Below are positions 47,801 through 64,000 of a stretch of DNA of 64,000 nucleotides, in pieces (the first letter of the stretch is position 1; the number at the start of each line of letters is the position of its first letter). Source of the stretch: Hetaerina americana (taxonomy: Eukaryota; Arthropoda; Insecta; Odonata; Calopterygidae). Position numbers and translations under genes: made by a program. The DNA lies in contig JAKTNV010000005.1 of NCBI GenBank assembly GCA_022747635.1, forward strand, positions 42,732,238 to 42,796,237. Reading direction: 5' to 3'. Under the pieces are notes generated by a model. The model was not told the DNA's origin. It worked only from the letters and a program-made list of their open reading frames with translations, and ran no database searches.

Positions 47801-50800
47801 GACGCAAGTAGTACCGTAATCCATTGCTATTGTGATATGGCCATTGTACCATTGTTTAAAATGTGAAATCTTCAAATGCGGTTTTGGGGAAACGTTTGAG
47901 GGATATGCGAGATTGTAAACGCAGGTGTGAAGGGATTATGGCGCGGAGGAGGATGCAATGATGTCGCAGAGGGATGAGATCGGGGGAGAAAGCAGCGGGT
48001 GGCACAAAGCGTGCTCGGAAAGGCTCAGAACCCGATCCGTGAGGCGGGCTAGGGAGGAGCTAATGAATGAGCCTTGATGTTCGGCGGGGGTCTTCTCACT
48101 AATTGGCCCTTTGATGCGTCGTATCGTCATGAACTCAATTCGATGTCAACTGCAAAAATAGCGATTGTGTTGTTACGAGCCCCAGTCGTTGGAACGCCCA
48201 CTTAGTAGACTACCGTGGTGCGGAGTGTTTTGTTTCCCAATCTTAAAATGGGAAATGTTTCTAACAGAAGACATCGTTATGGTGTCGCTCGAAATTCGAG
48301 ATAAATAAGGTAATACTTAAGCTGTTTACCGGAGACCGTTGAAAGACAATTGCTCATTGATCCATGCGTCCAAAGTAACACTGGCTAAGGTAAAACTATT
48401 GAATCAGTCAGTGTATTTCTAATGTGATTTCGGTTCATACATTGTTTTGGTATACTAGCGTTTTTGTATTTTTGTCATTTATTAGCGATGGGTAGGGTAA
48501 AATGCATGAAGGTGACTGAGTATGGAAATTCCATTGATACGGATATTGAAGTAGTGATTAAGTGTTCGTTACTTACGAGTATTGCCTCTGATATGATGCC
48601 AGGTTGAAAGGATTATACCATTTCCTTCCATCAGGGCCCTTCGTAGTGTTATGGATGAAATGAATGACTCTTTTGGATTGGGTTTTCTTCTTGTTTGGTA
48701 AAACTCTCCAGAGACAGGCTTAAACTAACTCTCCTACCCTGACTTTGCCTCTTTTTACTACACCTTCTTTTCACTATGTCAGGCAACTTTTCTTACTCCT
48801 CATCTATTTTCTCTTTATTAATTGTTCTCAAAACTAGTCCCTTCTTAGCGCGCATCAAAAACATTTTTTTCTTTTTAAATACTCTCCAAAATACATCATT
48901 TTATGGCAAACATCTTTGATTTTCAGCTTTGTCACTTCAATTCATACTCTCTAATTTTTTTAATAACTGCAATTCAGAATGCTGAAGGATTTTGCTTTAT
49001 TTCTTCTTTATGGTTAATGTGTCTAGGCCTTAGGAAACTATCTTCCGATTAAAACCTTTCTCGGCACCTTTTCTTCATTTCTAGTAGTAATTTACACTCT
49101 GTGAGGATTCCTCGTACTTTCGCAAACGTCGCTTTCTCTTGGTAAATCCCTGAACCTTGAACAGTCTTCCTTTTGAAGTGTTAAAATTTTTTCCAGTCCA
49201 GAGTCGTATCTCAGTATGACGGAAACTCTTCCGAATTCCAGTCTCTTTTCAACTTTTTTATGAGAATGGGAATGGTCCATTTAAGTGAATATGATAACAC
49301 GGGTTTTCTCGTTCTCGTGGACTTCTTCCACCTCTAAAGAATTTTCGATTTCAGTCATGTCCCCTTTCCCCTTCGTCTCCACACGCTCCAGCGAAGCATT
49401 TCACTTTCAGCCCAACCTCGCCCAACTCTCCTCGTTCCCCTAACCCTCCCGACCCCCGAGGCCTCTCCAAACATGGCGACGCCCCCCATGACGCGGCGAC
49501 CTGCTACTTCTTTCACGACCCATCATCGAGTGGTACCTCCTCCAGCTCTCACGAGCGCCTCGACGCCCCTCCGTTCCTCGCTTCTCATAAGACCCTCATG
49601 TGACTCTCACGCCCACACCACTTTCCCTCCCAAGCCTTCCTATTCGTCTCCTCGCTTTAGGCTCCCCGTGGTCGTGTTTCCCGGGTCATTGGGGTGGAAG
49701 GGTGCTCCGGACGCCGGCCCGACCGCTGCAGTTTAGTGTCAGGTTCGATTCCCTCAGGTCGTCGATGAATATTTCATTCTTATTCCGACTGCCCCCCCCC
49801 CTACAACTCACTTCCCCTAGAAACCCCAGACCTCTTCACGCCCCCCTCAACCCCAAAGGCCCGGCTCCTTTCCTGAACCGGAGAAGTGGAAAGGCCGTTT
49901 CAATCTTCCTCCGCTCCACAAGACGTTCCCGACGTGAGAGCGGTTGTTTTCGTGGGAAGATTCGTCCTCGTCAACGTCCTGGGCGATTTAATTTAGTTTG
50001 TCTATTATTAAATCCGAAGTCTTTATCGTAACACCCACAGTGTGATGTGGTATTCCAATGTTATCAATTCAAATAGTTTTTCGAATGATGAGAGTTTTCG
50101 AGGCCACCTGGTACTGAGCCCTACGCAGAAGTTTAGGCATCCAGGGAAGGGGGACGGCTGTTTTTGTTTCGCCGATACGGTTTGCCCAACAGAATGGTTG
50201 GTCACCCAAAACATCTACACAGCTTTCGCTTAGTTCAGAGGAATCTTTGAATCTGTACAAAGAATCTTCAGATGAGTTGTTGACAAGACTACCTGTGAGG
50301 TAACAACATCTTCTCCATTTAAATTATTAGAAATTCCACCCGTTATCTTGCATGTGATATTTTTCAATTTTCTTTCGCCACTTTCTGTAGTTCAAGCATT
50401 TCTCTCACGTTTTATTAATCAAGTTTTTATGACGAGTGTGATTTGAATAAAGATTATCAATTTTACAGTGAAACATATTGACTCAAATCTTAGGTAAAGC
50501 AGTTAGTTATTAAACTAGTGTTCATTTGTTTTCGTTTCACTTCGTAAGAGAGAAAATAACTTCTTGCAGACGTAAACATTTAGACTTATTCACGGTCGTA
50601 AAAGATTTTATTCGTCGACAATCCTATCCGTACTAACGTTTGATTGCATTCGCTAAGCAAAACATTCTGTGTGCCTGCGGGCATGTTGCTTGTTTTTGGC
50701 CCATAAATATGAAACCAATCCAATTAACTTTGGCAATTCCTATCTCAGGGTACTACTATTTAAAGAGGATTCATAGCTCATCTTATATTAAAAACAAATT

Positions 50801-51285
50801 TTCTTTGCTCTTAAATTCAGGCCAATGGTCGATGCAAGCAAACGATCACGAATTTTCACTCATACAAAGTGTGAACTATGATAGGAATGCATTAAAATAG
50901 GAACTTTTAAATTTGTTCCTATGCGGGAAAAATTGGCTCTAGTAACTAAAAACTTTTGTAATTGGTTGGAACCAGGCGCTGTGTGAACTAGAATAGCTAT
51001 TACAAAAAACGATACATACATGTATGCAAGTGTATATGATTAGAGCGTAGGTTGGCACCTCAAATAGACGGACGTTTCACCCAAGATATTTTGGATTTAA
51101 AATTTTGTTCCTTTATTAAATTAATTTAGTTAGGCATCTCGGAAGGTTAAATTATTCCGTGATCCCTAATAACGTATCGAAACGAAATAACGAAACGATC
51201 GGAATTGTTTCTGTCGTTCTGTAGATCATTCAGGGAAGACCTTATTCTTATACCCTTGATTTATTTATGTTGATAATATATAAAT
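41897..51285. other. No recognisable gene; GC-rich patches at 42430-43080, 47900-48110, 49330-50030
   Basis: Longest gene-free stretch. 42430-42900 switches from purine-rich to pyrimidine-rich on the plus strand. 49330-49980 is C/T-rich with frames of 87-143 codons that I judge compositional. A small hairpin pair (ACTTGGTG ... CACCAAGT) lies at about 43254-43272. No transposon ends, tRNA or splice-supported exon seen. Confidence 0.45.
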
Positions 51286-51289
51286 ATAT

Positions 51290-51325
<36 letters not shown>
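51286..51325. repeat. (CA)n(TA)n microsatellite
   Basis: Dinucleotide tract directly bordering the 3' end of SINE-A copy 3. Confidence 0.9.
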
Positions 51326-51326
<1 letters not shown>

Positions 51327-51328
51327 AA

Positions 51329-51598
51329 CCCATAGACAGTAACCAACCCGAAGGTCGGTTTGGTAGGTGATGATAGAGTTCACCCAGTACTAAGCCCGAT
51401 GGAGTGTGAAATTCACACATCAGGGTAGGGGGGCCAGTTCCTTTCCCTGCACCGGTTATGGTTCCCCAGGATAATCTGGTACCCGAAAAATCACATAGCA
51501 TGGGTGGAGCTGTGGGTGCCCAGAGTGCCTTGCCCGGGAATCGTACCCGGGCCCCTCCGGTTAGCAGTCCAACGCTCTACCCCCTGGCCTACCGCGAC

Positions 51599-51601
<3 letters not shown>
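51329..51601 (-). mobile_element. SINE-A copy 3, best preserved
   Basis: About 273 bp on the minus strand. The tRNA-like head is TGGGTCGCGGTAGGCC, then AGGGGGTAGAGCGTTGGACT, GCTAACCGGAGGGGCCCGGG and TACGATTCCCGGG (B box with one change). The body has TTTTTCGGGTACCAG, ACCGGTGCAGGGAAAGGAAC, TGGCCCCCCTACCCTGATGT, TGAACTCTATCATCACCTAC and CAAACCGACCTTCGGGTTGG. It ends CTATGGGTTTATATA, so the tail runs straight into a TA microsatellite. This copy defines the family best. It is not a tRNA gene because the head lacks a paired acceptor stem and continues into the body. Confidence 0.85.
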
Positions 51602-51651
<50 letters not shown>

Positions 51652-51669
51652 CGTGTGTGTATATATATT
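51602..51669. repeat. (TA)n(TG)n microsatellite
   Basis: Dinucleotide tract directly bordering the 5' end of SINE-A copy 3; the reverse complement of the tract on the other side. Confidence 0.9.
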
Positions 51670-52548
51670 ATTTTTTTTTAGGATTAAGGCAGATATTAAA
51701 CGTTTTGGCGAGACACAAGCTCTTTAAGCTTATCATATAATACACTTAACGGCCGGTCTTTGCAGCGTAGAGCGGATGAGGATTAAGGGAAATGACAGGG
51801 GAATTGGTTGGTAAGCGAGCTCACTTCCCTCCATTCCAATCTTTATTCAGCTTATGGCGTTCAGCAGTTATTAAAAATGTATTCAAGGGCTGAGCCCATC
51901 AAGGCTTTGCCTTTTGTTTGGCCCTTCTTCCCTCTTCCACGCTTCCTACTTCCCATTGACTATATGAGTTTTCCTTGGCCCGTGCTCTCCGTGTCCACGC
52001 TTGGAAAACCTCTTGCTTCCCCCAATCCATCTTCCCTCCACATCACTCAATTCCTTACCGATAACCTAGTCATTCCCTTTGTTCCATCCCTTTGGAGCTC
52101 TTTTCCACTGTCATGATAATTTTTCTCTTCTTTGATCCTTGTTTACTGAAATGTAAAGGGATTTGTTTCTTTTCCAGGGCTCGCAGCGAAAACAAAAATA
52201 TTTTCCTCTCTTTCACGCTATGTTTTGAGGATGGAAAATAAATGATAAAGTGATTGCCTCCATAAATATTTAGGATTTTAGTCTCTATTATTTGAAAAAT
52301 AACTATTAACCAATTTTTAGATTTCCCATTTGGTTTCTTTAGTAATTTTAAGATTTACGTTCAAATGTATATTTGTTACATGCTTTTTACCTAATTGTTT
52401 TACTTTGACGACAAAGAAAACGAAATCAGTTTCATTTTAGAAATGGCTTCGTTATTGGCTTGCGAAAAGATATCTTAACTTCGGTAATCCGAATGTTTCC
52501 TTTAGCCGATCAACTGAGGCGACGCATTGAGCTATGTCGGAATGTAGC
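51670..52548. other. No recognisable gene
   Basis: A 102-codon frame (51808-52116) lies in a C/T-rich patch and shows no recognised motif. The rest is AT-rich. Confidence 0.5.
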
Positions 52549-52550
52549 TA

Positions 52551-53303
52551 CGAGGGTCATCCGGAAAGTAGTACCCGTTCGTGCCGCATGAAGTGCTGAC
52601 GACGCGAGTAGCCGCTGGACGAGGTCAGATAGCTTCAGTGGCTTGTCTGCCTTCTCTGAGCCAAGTTGCGTGACGCTAGCATTGCCTGTGTTGTTTCTGT
52701 GATTGTTTACAATGTTTAAAAAAATTGAGAACGCCGCCAGTTGTGAAGTGAGGGCAGTGATTAAATTCCTCAATGCAAGAAACGTTCGCCCATGTGATAT
52801 TCATCGCCAATTAAAGGAGGTGTATGGAGACAATGTAATGGACGAGTCGTCTGTTCGGCGGTGGTGTCGCAACTTCAACATGGGGCGGGGGAACACACAC
52901 GACGATGAGCGTTCGGGGAGACCGTCTGTCATTACAGACCAACTGGTGAGCTCAGTTGACGAATTCGTGAGGAACGATCGGCGCGTCACAATTGATGACA
53001 TCTGTGAGCATTTTCCCAATGTTTCTCGAACAATTGTTCATGAAATTGTTAAACACCATCTGCATTATGCAAAAATTTGTGCAAGATGGGTCCCTCGCGT
53101 ATCTCAATGAGCTGGCGGCGAAGGACTATGCAGCAGGAATACAGAGACTTGTCACACGTTATGACAAATGCCTTAATTTGCTTGGAGATTATGTTGAGAA
53201 GTAGTTTAAAGTATCCTCTTTCAAATAAAATTTTTTATGTTTGTTAATATTTACTTTTGTGTCTTTATTTCACGAACGGGTACTACTTTCCGGATGACCC
53301 TCG
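52551..53303 (+). mobile_element. MAR-1 copy 4: 753-bp internally deleted mariner
   Basis: Same element with flanking TA at 52549-52550 and 53304-53305. By eye it differs from the other copies by three substitutions: GGGCGGG for GGGAGGG, CGGGGAGA for CGGAGAGA, and CAGAGACTT for CAGAAACTT. It shares the right-end sequence TTTGTGTCTTTATTTCACG with copies 1 and 3. It is the only copy with the family-typical RSGRPS linker, so it looks closest to the ancestral state. Confidence 0.95.
52712..53110 (+). CDS. Truncated mariner transposase, HTH half, ancestral linker
   Basis: 132 codons as in the other MAR-1 copies, except Gly for Glu in the linker (RSGRPS). GRPS is the usual mariner/AT-hook-like linker motif that contacts the minor groove, so this copy should be the best DNA binder of the four. 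Two HTH regions present, catalytic core absent. Expression not shown. Confidence 0.6.
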   Translation: MFKKIENAASCEVRAVIKFLNARNVRPCDIHRQLKEVYGDNVMDESSVRRWCRNFNMGRGNTHDDERSGRPSVITDQLVSSVDEFVRNDRRVTIDDICEHFPNVSRTIVHEIVKHHLHYAKICARWVPRVSQ

Positions 53304-53305
53304 TA

Positions 53306-60113
<6,808 letters not shown>

Positions 60114-60115
60114 TA

Positions 60116-60640
60116 CAAGGGTTGTCCAGAAAGGTACTTATGCTTTGAGATAAAATATGACCTAGTGACAAGACAAAGTTTTATTGTATATATTTGAAGG
60201 TGCATACTTAAACTATTTTTCTGCATAGTCCCTATTAAAATTAAGGCATTAATCATAACGATACACCAACTTTTCAATTCGCCATCTATGAAGAAATCTG
60301 CCGTCTTACATTTAACCACTTGTTTAAACCAGCATGCAATTCTGCATCACTGTCACTCACGAATTTTCCGTGAATTTTCATCGTCAGTTCATCGGTCACA
60401 AGACCAACCCTACCACTACGGTCCTCGTTGTTAATATTGCTGCTATGGCCATTTTTAAGCTGAATGCACCACTGCTTCACTCCATCTTCACCCATTATTC
60501 CGTCTCTGAACATATCATAAAGTTACCAATAAATTTTAATTTTCCTATTGCTTTTTCCAGTAAAAAACCTCATAATAAATCACACTTCACAGCTTGCGAG
60601 GTTTTCTATTGCACCGCACATTTAAACAGTTTGCAGTGAG
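60116..60640 (-). mobile_element. MAR-4: decayed, internally deleted mariner
   Basis: The left end CAAGGGTTGTCCAGAAAGGT is preceded by TA (60114-60115), which fits a mariner terminal repeat. No matching right end was found before 60900, so that end is decayed or lost and the boundary given is approximate. The minus strand carries transposase N- and C-terminal pieces joined without a catalytic core. It is related in type to MAR-1 (ENLASCEV beside ENAASCEV) but much more diverged. Confidence 0.8.
60120..60610 (-). pseudogene. Mariner transposase remnant (MAR-4)
   Basis: On the minus strand, IENLASCEV and RFFTGKSN lie near 60600-60550, interrupted by a stop. The frame 60513-60286 continues with GIMGEDGVKQWCIQLKNG, then NNEDRSGRVGLVTDELTMKI, the first HTH plus linker. 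It then joins LNKWLN, the start of the C-terminal tail. In another frame the tail continues with ADFFIDGELKSWC, which in intact proteins sits near the end as a (K/P)ADFF-type segment before the final DYVE motif. The three-aspartate catalytic region is absent. The deletion point lies at the start of the second HTH, earlier than in MAR-1 or MAR-2. Confidence 0.75.
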
Positions 60641-62433
60641 TAAAATAGAAGAACAACATTCTGCATTCTCATTTTATCCAAATGTCTTTACTATTATTAT
60701 TTAAAGTAGAATATGTATCATTTGTTATAAAATAAAACGGGAATTAATTAATTCTGAGGCCTGAAGAACTTCCTACTTGATGAAGCTATGAGAAAACTCA
60801 ATGGTTACATTGAAAGCTAAAATTAATCTTGTAATAGTAAGAATTTAAATTAATGTTGATACCCTTTCTTGTATTTGGCCGATTGAAATATTGATTCAAA
60901 CATGAAGGCATTAAAGAGAGTGAAGCGGTGTAGAACCACCATATTAGGTTAGAAATTATGGAGCAGTATTGAACAATTGCGTGGCACAATAGTTGGATAA
61001 AATTACTTGAATGATTTGGCGTGTTCCATCGTAATTTTTCACTGTCCAATTGAGAAATATCCCAATACTGCGTGCAATCATGAACATGAAAAATCTTAAT
61101 TTTTGGAAACAATTGCGTGGTTTTAATTCACAATATATCTATATAACAGTTTGAAATATCTATATTTTTATTTTCGCTGTTAAGAACCTTTCAATTTCAA
61201 TAAAACTGAAAAACAATTGTGCTAGTTAAGTTATATCAGGTGTAGGTTGAACAAAAATCATCGTTGATGTAGCTAATATATTGTGGAAATATGATAATAA
61301 ATTTTATGCGTAGGCTTTATTTTATCGCGATTCATATTTCCGCATCACAAAAGTAGTTTCTATAAAAGCTTATGTAAATAATAATGACAGAGAAAGCTGA
61401 AATAACGGAGACTACACTGTAAAATATTTATAGACAATATTTATTTATTTTTATTTCGGATAAACGCAGTTCGTATTACAGTTAGAGGGGCAGTTATAAC
61501 AATTATTTCTTTCATGAGAAGGTTAATATAGAATTCTCGGGTTAGCATATTATTTTAGTCGAGATAATCAATGCTCTCGGATTCCGTTTTAATTAAGCTA
61601 CTATTGTCACAAAAAATGAGCTAGTTTATAAAAACCCGGTTCCTTTCTATAAAAATGGATGTATGTCTTTTACTACGAGTATGAGTTTTTTATGGAACTA
61701 TGACATGATGTCGTTTTGATAATCAATTACGTGACCATGCCAGTACTCTCTGTTGAATTTCAAATTTTCGTTTTTAGAAAATCGAGTTGAGTGGGAATTT
61801 TTAATTTTCATTGAAGGGTTGGAAAGCGAAGTGGAATTGCTAAATAAACGTCATTTGTCACCGATAAATGGCTACCAGTTTCCGCAAGATATCAATTCTT
61901 TCCCTTGTATTCAGCGGCATGAATTTAGAGTCAATTATAAGGTAGTATTTAAAATCATTTTGGGGAATGCCGGCGTGGCCACAAAATATCACAAATTCAT
62001 CGGTTATCTTTCCATGTAGAAGGACCAGTGTTTTAGTGTTTATCTCGATTCTTGATTTCCTCGTCGAAGAAATGAAATGTTGACCAATGAATCAGATAAG
62101 AAAAGTTTTGATGCTTTTGACACATGACCAATTATTTATATATGCAAATGTTCTCCAATTTGAACGCCTCCTGTGGCATAAAAACATTAAATGAGTTCAT
62201 ACTATCATGATTCAGCTACATTAGACTTCCAGATACGTAGAGATGTGATGACGTTTCATCTATTTCAATTAAGAAATAATAAATAAAATACGCATGGATT
62301 TTTAAAAGCTATTGTATAAGTTACTTTTAAAAAAAAGCTATTTGAAAAACTCATGCACTTAGTGTCTAACCTATGGCAAATTCCGCACCTCCTCTCTTTA
62401 TGAATTTTGAGATTCAAGTGCATAGAAGTAAGT
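60641..62433. other. No recognisable gene
   Basis: AT-rich; frames at 60798-61112 (minus, 104 codons) and 61753-62019 (plus, 88 codons) have no recognised motif. Confidence 0.55.
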
Positions 62434-62530
62434 AAATAAAGTAAGTAAAATAAGTAAGTAAGTAAAGAAATGAATCAGTAAGTGATAAGTAAGTTAAGAA
62501 TAAAAAATAAGTAAGTAAATAAAGAAATGA
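62434..62530. repeat. Degenerate AAGT/AAGTAA simple repeat
   Basis: Irregular tandem GTAAGTAAATAA-type units. AAATAAAGAAATGAAT-like phrases occur twice, so a larger unit may have been duplicated. Confidence 0.75.
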
Positions 62531-62649
62531 ATTTGGTTAGTTAGTTGGAAGTAAAGGTGAGTGATCGTTACAAATACAAATGATCGACTGCTGCTATGCA
62601 CAGTTCACGATGTTTGTGTAGCGTGTGAAAGCCGTTTTCAATGCCTAAA

Positions 62650-62880
62650 ATGGCGTCGTTTAGTGCACAAGAAAAGCGTGGCCATCCGTTTTCTCCACTC
62701 CACTTTCGTCATGCGGTTCATACCTCATCGAAAATCATTATAAATGCCAGTTAAATTCGGCGTTATGTATGCAAAGATATGCGTTCTTGGGTTAGAAGTT
62801 TCACAGAATGTCGAACGTTGCCTGACAACTAGACCAAGAGTCCTCGGCCACCAACCAGACAGCTTTTCCAGTGGACAAAA
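62650..62880 (+). pseudogene. Possible transposase N-terminal relic
   Basis: From the ATG at 62650 the frame starts MASFSAQEKRG. After a stop and frame change it continues with RSWVRSFTECRTLPDN, a stop, then TKSPRPPTRQ. This order (FS-QE-K start, W-x-x-x-F HTH end, then a charged Pro-rich GRP-like linker) is how many arthropod Tc1/mariner-type transposases begin. No catalytic region was found downstream and no terminal repeats were seen. Chance similarity is possible. Confidence 0.35.
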
Positions 62881-63933
62881 GGTACCCCTATTCATGCGTT
62901 CTCTATGGTGGTGAAGCAATGGAATCAACTTTGTGAACGTTCTGTACGTATACAAAGAGTTTATGAGGAGAAGTACGGAAGTTTCAGCTTTATAGCTAAT
63001 ATAATTTATCGGAAAAAAGTGAAGACCTTAAAATTTGACCAAACCTCGTTAAGTTCCGAGCATATGATAACAAAAGCACAACTCAAAAATTTGTGTATCG
63101 CGTGCAAGAGGGAATATGAATTTTGAGTGAAAGAATTATGCCCTGAAGCATATTATATGGAAAAAATACGATTTCAAGGCCGAAACGTAATTTATTGGTC
63201 CTGCTTAAAGTTCTTCGCCTGAAAGGAAAAATATCCTCTCCTCCTTTTGGAATGCGTTACTTTTCCCCAAGAACAATTGCCACACTCTTCTTCCACCAAT
63301 TCTTGGATATGCATTTAGGGCTGTATGTGTAGAGGTACGCGTTCCTATATTCATTCGCATCGATTATACGTTCAAATTGGAATGAAGTGAATATTCATGA
63401 AGCTCGGGGACGACTCTCTCCTTCACCTCATCGAAGGGTGGAGGGTCTATGGACTTTACGCCAAAATAAACAATTTCAAAATGCCCGGAAGAGGCGCGCC
63501 TCAACGAAAACACGTCCTTCATGCTCTGAGAACCGGGAAATAATTGAATACACTACCGCGAGAGTGAATTGCTTGTTCATTGGTCGCCATCGTCGGTCGC
63601 TTTCTCATTTTGAGACTCCTTGCGCAAGAAGACGAGAGGGCGAGGCTCCGATCGCAGGGAACTCTAGTGGGAGCGGCGGGTGGGTGTGACGCCTAAAATT
63701 ATATTTTCCTTCCGTAGGACGTTAGTTCGTATTTTTATGGGTTAAATGGAAGAAGGGAACATTTGGTCTCAATTTTGCCCATATAAATACCTCCATCTAT
63801 CTATCTATGTGAGACGTTGCCATCGACGGCATTGCTCGTATTCTAACGCGCGAAGAGGACTGAGCACGGATAGGTAGGTGGGAGGGGTTGAAATGAAAAT
63901 GAAAGCCGTGGTCGACGAACAACAGGATTAAAT
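62881..63933. other. No supported gene; GC-balanced from 63390
   Basis: 63390-63690 has a 100-codon basic frame without recognised motif. TATAAATA at 63782-63789 lies in ordinary context and is not claimed as a promoter. Confidence 0.45.
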
Positions 63934-63984
63934 CCCCTCCCCCCTCCCTTCCCTCCCTCCCCTCCCTCCCCCCCTCCTCCCCGC
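63934..63984. repeat. C-rich polypyrimidine tract; G-quadruplex motif on minus strand
   Basis: About 50 bases of CCCCTCCC/CCCTTCCC-type sequence. The minus strand has at least eight runs of three or more G separated by one or two bases, far more than the four needed for a G-quadruplex; the plus strand could form an i-motif. Confidence 0.7.
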
Positions 63985-64000
63985 ATATTTCCTGTTTTAA

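Noticed and set aside
51500..51601. Candidate tRNA gene on the minus strand
   Set aside because: Same reason: head of SINE-A copy 3.
63782..63789. TATAAATA as a promoter
   Set aside because: Common by chance in AT-rich DNA; no initiator or downstream gene supports it.

Overview
This is eukaryotic, almost certainly arthropod (probably insect) genomic DNA. The evidence is AT-rich sequence without long open frames, long TA/CA microsatellites, two families of tRNA-derived SINEs, an RTE-type LINE and at least four mariner lineages. I cannot name the species from the sequence. No host protein-coding gene, exon chain, rRNA or genuine tRNA gene could be supported, so the window reads as intergenic or deep intronic DNA whose interpretable content is mobile elements.

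Layout. 0-3 kb holds nothing recognisable. 3.05-3.64 kb carries a decayed, coding-like relic on the minus strand that I do not recognise. 4.24-4.99 kb is the first of four nearly identical 753-bp internally deleted mariner elements (called MAR-1 here); the others lie at 10.08-10.83, 34.64-35.39 and 52.55-53.30 kb. 5.76-6.51 kb is a second, independent deletion-derived mariner (MAR-2). 11.45-11.59 kb is a foldback sequence followed by SINE-B pieces. 12.61-13.04 kb is an RTE reverse-transcriptase fragment abutting a SINE-A. 13-23.9 kb has GC-rich or purine-rich patches but no gene. 23.89-25.19 kb is a full-length but catalytically ruined mariner (MAR-3). 34.15-35.44 kb is a nest: TA microsatellite, SINE-B, TA microsatellite, MAR-1. 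38.9-41.34 kb is an RTE-type LINE with an endonuclease/reverse-transcriptase frame broken by four stops and an inverted RT segment, then a cut SINE-A and a long TA microsatellite. 51.29-51.67 kb is a SINE-A between complementary CA/TA and TA/TG tracts. 57.41-57.51 kb is another CA/TA microsatellite. 60.12-60.64 kb is a fourth mariner remnant (MAR-4). Near 62.65 kb is a possible transposase N-terminal relic, and the window ends in a C-rich tract whose complement is a strong G-quadruplex candidate.

How the parts relate. MAR-1 copies are non-autonomous: they keep the terminal inverted repeats and the two helix-turn-helix regions of the transposase but lack the whole DD34D catalytic core. Their near identity means they moved recently, using a transposase encoded elsewhere. 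Each still has an unbroken 132-codon reading frame for a DNA-binding-only protein, the most interesting hypothesis in this window (a possible self-made repressor or competitor). The SINEs would depend on LINE machinery; RTE is the only LINE seen here, and RTE pieces touch SINE-A sequences at two separate places.
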